A DNA stretch of 64,000 bases from Amylostereum areolatum (lineage: Eukaryota; Basidiomycota; Agaricomycetes; Russulales; Stereaceae), in NCBI GenBank assembly GCA_012932865.1, contig SAXG01000003.1, positions 1,798,001 to 1,862,000 of the forward strand. The letters run 5' to 3'. The translations under genes and the position numbers were made by a program. Positions within the stretch are counted from its first letter, which is position 1. Every line of letters begins with the position of its first letter. The notes beneath the pieces are model-generated. The model was given only the letters and a program-made list of their open reading frames with translations. It made no database searches and was not told where the DNA came from. Shown here piece by piece: positions 59,123 to 64,000 of this stretch.

Positions 59123-59786
59123 TTATGCGCCCCGTGCGACCGTGGTTGGTTGCCAAGCCTCTATCTTGGGCTTCGAAGTGTTGTATGGGCGGTACGCGCC
59201 ACGGGTCCCTGTCAGATTCTCGACATAGGGCTGCAGAAAGGGTATAATTGAGCGAGAGGACGAGTTGAGAGAAAAGCGCGCGCGTACGGCCTTCCATGCG
59301 GGAGTGGAAGCGACCATGATTGCATCCTCCGGAGGCGGCGCCTTACGGATATGTGAAATCCAGGAGTGCCATTCTGGGGGAACCTGCGTTGCATTGAAAT
59401 CGTGCTAAGGTTGGAAGCCGTCAAATTTGGGATGCGGATAGAGGAAGAACGGGCCGACGCACCTGTGCGAAGTCAACCCATCGGTGACGACCTGAACGTC
59501 TTCTTTCAGATGCGGATTTCGGCCTAGAGGTATGCACACGTACCCGGGACCTCCTGCTCCGCATTCAAATTCTCAAAGTAACGGTTCCCGAACCTGCACG
59601 GTCGCCGCAGAAGTTCGGTAAGTCGATTAGTCGGCGGAGTGCGGGCGCGAACGAAGGAGGGGGTACGCACTGGTCTTTACCGACGAAGGTGCCGGCCTTG
59701 ACGTCGCCGATGTATTGCATCTGGTGCCACCATTCTTTGATCCCGACCTGGCGAATGCCGCGGATGTAGCGTGCGAGGGAGACCAT
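59123..59786 (-). CDS. Mitochondrial complex I subunit NDUFA12 (B17.2)
   Basis: Exons 59786-59671, 59593-59544, 59491-59463, 59404-59288 and 59230-59123, giving 139 residues. The joined protein reads MVSLARYIRGIRQVGIKEWW, QMQYIGDVKAGTFVGKDQFG, NRYFENLNAEQEVPGRHRWV, DFAQHDFNATQVPPEWHSWI, SHIRKAPPPEDAIMVASTPA and YVENLTGTRGAYRPYNTSKP, the complete NDUFA12 signature. It is an accessory subunit of NADH:ubiquinone oxidoreductase at the base of the matrix arm. Five exons, one of 29 nt and one of 50 nt, all close in phase. No frame break is needed. Confidence 0.95.
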
Positions 59787-60336
59787 GGTGGTCGATGTGG
59801 TAGTGGTGAAAGTGGTTTGCCGCGTTTCTCCAGGTTTCTCCGGTGGAAGGCGATATGGCACGTGATCATCGCGACTCCGTCGCGGATTTCGAGATTCGTC
59901 TTTGGATCCCACCACAACCTTCCCGGGCATTCACTTTAATTTCACCGCGTCCTTTGCATCTCCTTTACCATCGCATTGATTCGTATTCTCTCCTACAATC
60001 AGGGGGCCTTCAAACACCTTTGTAGGAGGTCGTGCCATCTGGATTCGACGAAGCCCAAGATCTGCAAGACTATTGCCGTTCCATTCAACTTCGACCTCCA
60101 GGGACACAAAATCGAGACGAAGCTCCAGCCTCTCGTTAGGCCATATATCCTCTCCTGCCTTACGACGTCTCTGGATCGGTGTCTGGATCGGAGCATTCTG
60201 TTGGAGGTGAGCATACTAAGTACCCACCACTATCATTTCTCTTAAGGCAACCACCAGGATCATTTAGCTCCTCCGCTCGTACAATCTCGAAGGACAGGAT
60301 ATTGAAAGCACTACAAGATCACCCGAAATAGAGGTC
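59787..60336. other. Divergent promoter region, NDUFA12 / F-box gene
   Basis: 550 bases between two divergent genes. A few short frames have no similarity. No TATA box is obvious. Confidence 0.4.
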
Positions 60337-62051
60337 ATGTCGGGGCATCATGAAATAGCTACCCCGAGTACTTCACCTGATACTCCCATCGTGGCCCCCA
60401 TCGATCGCCTCCCCGTCGAAATTCTCAACCGCGTCTTTTTCTGCACCATCGCTAGCTTCCATGAAGATAACCCCTGCGCCATGTCCGTCATTTTATCTCA
60501 CGTCTGCACACGTTGGCGCAACGTATCCATACGGTGCAAGGAGCTTTGGACATACACCCCCCTACAGTTCGGGAAGGAACTGCTCGAAGTTGCCCTCAAA
60601 CGTTCATCCCCTCTTCCTATATCGGTCAACGGCACACACCTACCCACATTCAAATCGGTCGAACGATTGTCATTCGTTTTGCGCGCCCTTGGCCGAATCA
60701 AGGACCTGGCTCTGAAGATGAATGGCCCCGTGGCCGTACCCATCAGCGACCCCAATGAACCAGAAAATTACCAATCCTTAACTAACACCTCGCCTGCCCC
60801 TCTTTTGGAGTCGCTCATCCTGGACATTGATAAGACATTCGATATATCCCACGTCTGGCTACCAGAAAATGAAAAGCTTCTCGTCAGGCCCCCTCCTCCC
60901 AACATCCGTTTCATAGAACTTCGTCATTGTCGCGTCCGGGATCTGTTTTCGGGAAACGTTCCATCCAGTCTACGCTTTCTTCGCCTAGACGACGTTGACT
61001 TGCTACCAACATCGTGTCTTTTTCGCGCCCCCCCTCCGACGCTTGGAATTGACTAGATGTCACATTTGGGACGATATTCAAATGCTACTGGATACACTTC
61101 GTCTCCTTCCTCTGTTGGAAGAATTTTACAGCATCTGGCCGAGGGGAGGTGTTTCTTCCTTTCTTGGTGAACATCACGAGGTATCGGTCAACCTTCCCCG
61201 CATGAAACATATCCGGTTGGATGGTGATGCATCAGCAAGCGCGGGTGTCCTACATAGCATCGTATTGCCATCCACCACCGAAATATGCCTTGCGTTCGAC
61301 GTAGCAGATGTGCCGCATAATACCATTGGTGACTTTGCCCTGTTCTCCTCCCTCCGATCTCATTACTCGTCGGCCACCGCTGGACAAGTTTTTCATGAGG
61401 CAAACATTACAGGGCAGAGGTCCAAGGATGAATACCGTCGCATTATCGTGGAAGGATTCACCATCTGCCTCACTCAAGCGTCTCATACGACAATGCCAGA
61501 CGACGTCCAGGAGAAGAAGCACAATCTGGGTGACCTTTCGCCTAACATGCTTGCCATACAATGGCGTGTATTATCAACTTGACGACCTTGCCCCGGGTCT
61601 GGTTCATGCCTTCTTCGACCTCCTGTTTGTAAAGAATAGTCTGTACACTCTCACAGTATCAGCTTACATATTCTGCAACGGAACACTTTGGCGTGGCGCA
61701 TTCAGCAATTGGGACAGTATCACAAAACTCACCGTCACCGAAGAGACAGTCTCAGGTCTTTTCTGTGCGTTTGCCAGCCCCAACGATCCACAGCTCTTCC
61801 CTCTATTAGAGGATCTCACCATCTATTCCACGGGGACAAGATTGTCCGCACTCTTGAATGGACCCATCCTCCCCCTTCTTCTACAGGAAGGATTTCGATG
61901 TAGAAGAGCGGCTGGTGTTCGTCCGTTGCGGAGGCTGGAGATTGTGGGCAATCACAGACCTTCAACAGTAGAATCGGACACCCTTCGACAAGCAGTGGGC
62001 CACACCGTGGTCCTTGTGTGGGACGGTGAGACAGAGCATATTTACGGGTAG
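60337..62051 (+). CDS. F-box protein, copy 3
   Basis: Starts MSGHHEIATPSTSPDTPIVA, with the F-box at residues 22-72 (PIDRLPVEILNRVFFCTIAS ... VILSHVCTRWRNVSIRCKEL). LRR-like blocks follow: HLPTFKSVERLSFVLRALGR and FIELRHCRVRDLFSGNV. A C7 run at about 61029-61035 breaks the frame, and the text continues with RRLELTRCHIWDDIQMLLDT. A second break near 61,570 leads to YYQLDDLAPGLVHAFFDLLF and the end VLVWDGETEHIYG. The total would be about 560 residues. It shares layout with the minus-strand gene that follows and more distantly with the 34-38 kb pair. Presumed SCF substrate receptor. Confidence 0.78.
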
Positions 62052-62233
62052 AAGTAAACCCAAGCCAGCTCCTGAAGCGAGCGAGCACGAGGACTTAACG
62101 TACTAACGTACGTAACGGCCGAGAGACCGACGACAAGGACTGGTACCACTAAGTAGGTGGACGAAGGGTTTGTTGTCCGTCGGGAGTATTTCATGTATGT
62201 ATCCTTTATTTAAACCCGTCTACATTCGGCTTG

Positions 62234-63896
62234 TTACTGTATGTTATCAACCGTGCTGAGCTCGAGTCCGTCCCATTCCACCGTCGTTGCAGGCCCTAAC
62301 GCCGCTCGAAGACAGTCTACATCCGCTTTCTTGACGGTACAGTCTATGATTTGCAAGGCTCGGAGAGAACGGGCCTCTGTAGTCTTCCTTGCATGGAGAC
62401 TTGCCTGCAAAGATACTGTCGGATCGTCCTCTTCCTCCTCCTCATGATTGGAAGAAAACTGCACATCTGTGTGGTAGAGAGATAACGTCTCGAGGTTTGG
62501 GAAAATCGGGGGGGAATTCGCAGCCAAGGGCGCCGAAGATACCGTATGCGGCATCGCCGTGAACTTCGAGAGAGACCACGTTGTCACATGTGGCTTGAAA
62601 AACTTCTGTGTAGACGCCATCATCCACAAAGAAGAAAGGATAGGTGATCTGGATGGTTCGAAGGCTGTTGCTTATGACGCGCTGGCGGGATAGTGTCTTC
62701 AAGAGGTCGATGGCAAATTTTGGCGGCTCGTCATCTATCCCTTCGCTGGCACAGCACGATATGTGCAGATCTCCGAGCTCGCTTGGAGAGTGGTCCGAGC
62801 CTTCCGAGCCCCGGGTGTTGGTTCGCATCGCGCGGAAAGTGTATCCGTTATCGAAATCGTCTTCTGGGTCTGACAAATCTTGTACGCAGATGACGACTTT
62901 GTCGAAATAAAGGCCCGACGACGTATCCGAAGAGTAGTGAGACTGTATGAAAGATTTGACCAGGCCGCAATTTTCGCGTTCTTCATAGTATACTTGGAAT
63001 GCGAGGGAGACATGGGCGTTGAGAGGGAAAGAGAGATCCCGTAATATTGGGGTGCTGCTCCTCAGCGGCGTGTCACGTAGCGATATCAATCGGAGGTTTG
63101 GAAGGTGGACGGGAGGGTGGCGATGTCCAGTGGGTTCAACGAAAGTGTGTCTGAGCTTCAGCTCCTGCAGTGAAGGAAGGCGGGCCAAGGTATCGAGGAT
63201 TTCTCCTGTGGTTGTCCATATGGTCGTTCCAATAACCACCAAGGAAGTCAGAGGGCACTGAAGAAGGGACGAGGAGAACGGCATGCGTCCGTCTTCCAAG
63301 GTAAGGTGACGAATGTCTGGGGGATTCGCGGCGGAGAAAATGCGCTCAGATATATTGCAGTCCTGCGTGCTGAGATACCGAAGACTTCGTAGCGGCGTTC
63401 CTGCGAATAACCCGTCGGGAATGTTGAAGATGCACTCCTTGCTATCGAGCGCAAAGTTTTCCAGTATTGGTGCGGGAGACCTTGTTAGTGAGTCCATGAA
63501 CTTCATCTCGACATTTCTCCCGGTGCCCAATATATCCAAGGTGAGAACTCTAATTCGAGCGAGTTCCTGAGTAGCCAAGGCCACCGCGATCTGGCGCTTC
63601 GGGATACTTGACCTTGACTTGAAATTTCTCATACCATGGACGTCGATGGGAACGGGCCTGGACCGGTCCAATGCAAGCTGCGTCCATTTCTTTCCGTTTT
63701 CAAGGGGGATGTATGACCACAAGATCTTGGACTGGAGAGCGACGTCACGCCACTGCTTGCACACGTGCGAGATTGCCATGGATGTAACGCATGGGTGATC
63801 GTCAGGAAAATAGGAGATAGAGTCGCTGAATATGTTCAGGAGAAGTTCGACGGGAAGTTGGTGTATGGGACAATCATTTGCGGTGGCAGAGTCCAT
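62234..63896 (-). CDS. F-box protein, copy 4
   Basis: Starts MDSATANDCPIHQLPVELLL, with the F-box core MAISHVCKQWRDVALQSKIL at residues 45-64. Leucine-rich segments follow (HLTLEDGRMPFSSSLLQCPL, LQELKLRHTFVEPTGHRHPP, LRLISLRDTPLRSSTPILRD). The frame runs without introns for 484 codons, until a run of seven G on the plus strand (62508-62514). The other frame then continues the family pattern, FPNLETLSLYHTDVQFSSNH, RSLRALQIIDCTVKKADVDC and TTVEWDGLELSTVDNIQ, to the stop at 62234. Total about 553 residues. It is convergent with copy 3, with 182 bases between stop codons. The homopolymer position suggests a sequence error, not a truncated protein. Confidence 0.82.
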
Positions 63897-64000
63897 GTGG
63901 AACTGGCGTGCAGTGGATGAACGTCCACCTCAGGCTGTTGAAAGGAGGTTTGGGAATCAGTTGAATTTGAGGAGCGGAGCAGGAATGACCTTTTGTGACT
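63897..64000. other. 5' flank of F-box copy 4, window edge
   Basis: Only 104 bases remain. They hold the start of the copy 4 promoter and nothing else visible. Confidence 0.4.

Noticed and set aside
1..64000. Search for tRNA, 5S rRNA, CRISPR arrays and prokaryotic-type operons
   Set aside because: I saw no tRNA B-box with a matching acceptor stem, no 5S-like sequence and no spaced repeat array. Gene structure is eukaryotic throughout.

Overview
The window is nuclear DNA of a filamentous basidiomycete, most likely an Agaricomycete (mushroom-forming fungus). It is GC-rich, and its genes are broken by many short (about 50-60 nt) GT-AG introns. The mix of families is typical of that class: a FunK1-type kinase, several F-box proteins with an N-terminal VHRIPAE-like box, a proline-rich UBL/SAM-like protein of a kind I recall as common in mushroom genomes, and a Tc1/mariner-like transposon. 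Both strands are used, gene density is high, and most intergenic gaps are under 1 kb.

Layout. 0.4-2.9 kb: FunK1 kinase (+). 5.1-7.05 kb: mitochondrial PPR protein (+). 7.25-8.13 kb: AMMECR1-domain protein (-). 8.38-9.88 kb: ribosomal protein uL3 (-). 10.5-10.7 kb: U2 snRNA gene (-). 11.4-16.2 kb: Mrc1/claspin replication-checkpoint mediator (+). 16.8-17.5 kb: hypothetical membrane protein (-). 17.8-19.5 kb: secreted six-hairpin glycosidase (-). 19.98-20.17 kb: second, nearly identical U2 gene (+). 20.76-28.25 kb: THO complex subunit 2 (+). 28.66-29.97 kb: GTP cyclohydrolase I (-). 30.7-33.5 kb: half-size ABC transporter (+). 34.3-38.1 kb: two tandem F-box genes (+). 38.6-39.6 kb: degenerate protein kinase (+), whose 3' end carries a 4,020-bp two-gene Tc1/mariner-like transposon (39,563-43,582). 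45.6-46.2 kb: single-pass membrane protein (-). 46.8-50.8 kb: Pho81-type SPX-ankyrin-GDPD protein (+). 51.5-53.1 kb: L-2-hydroxyglutarate dehydrogenase (-). 53.3-54.5 kb: Cns1/TTC4 cochaperone (+). 55.1-56.0 kb: ribosomal protein eS7 (+). 56.4-57.8 kb: Rab GTPase with a large insertion (+). 59.1-59.8 kb: complex I subunit NDUFA12 (-). 60.3-63.9 kb: two convergent F-box genes.

Most of the genes are housekeeping: translation (uL3, eS7), splicing (two U2 genes), mRNP export (THO2), replication checkpoint (Mrc1), phosphate sensing (Pho81), respiration (NDUFA12), pterin synthesis, and Hsp90 clients (Cns1). The accessory part is 34-45 kb plus 60-64 kb, with F-box paralogues, a decayed kinase, repeats and the transposon.

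A caution for any reader: many genes show single-base frame breaks, often at homopolymer runs, inside sequence that otherwise still looks fully coding. For conserved genes such as Mrc1, Pho81 and THO2 I read these mainly as sequence or assembly indels, not as pseudogenes. CDS coordinates for those genes are spans from start to stop codon, with introns and frame breaks inside. Exon tables are given where every splice junction closes in frame.
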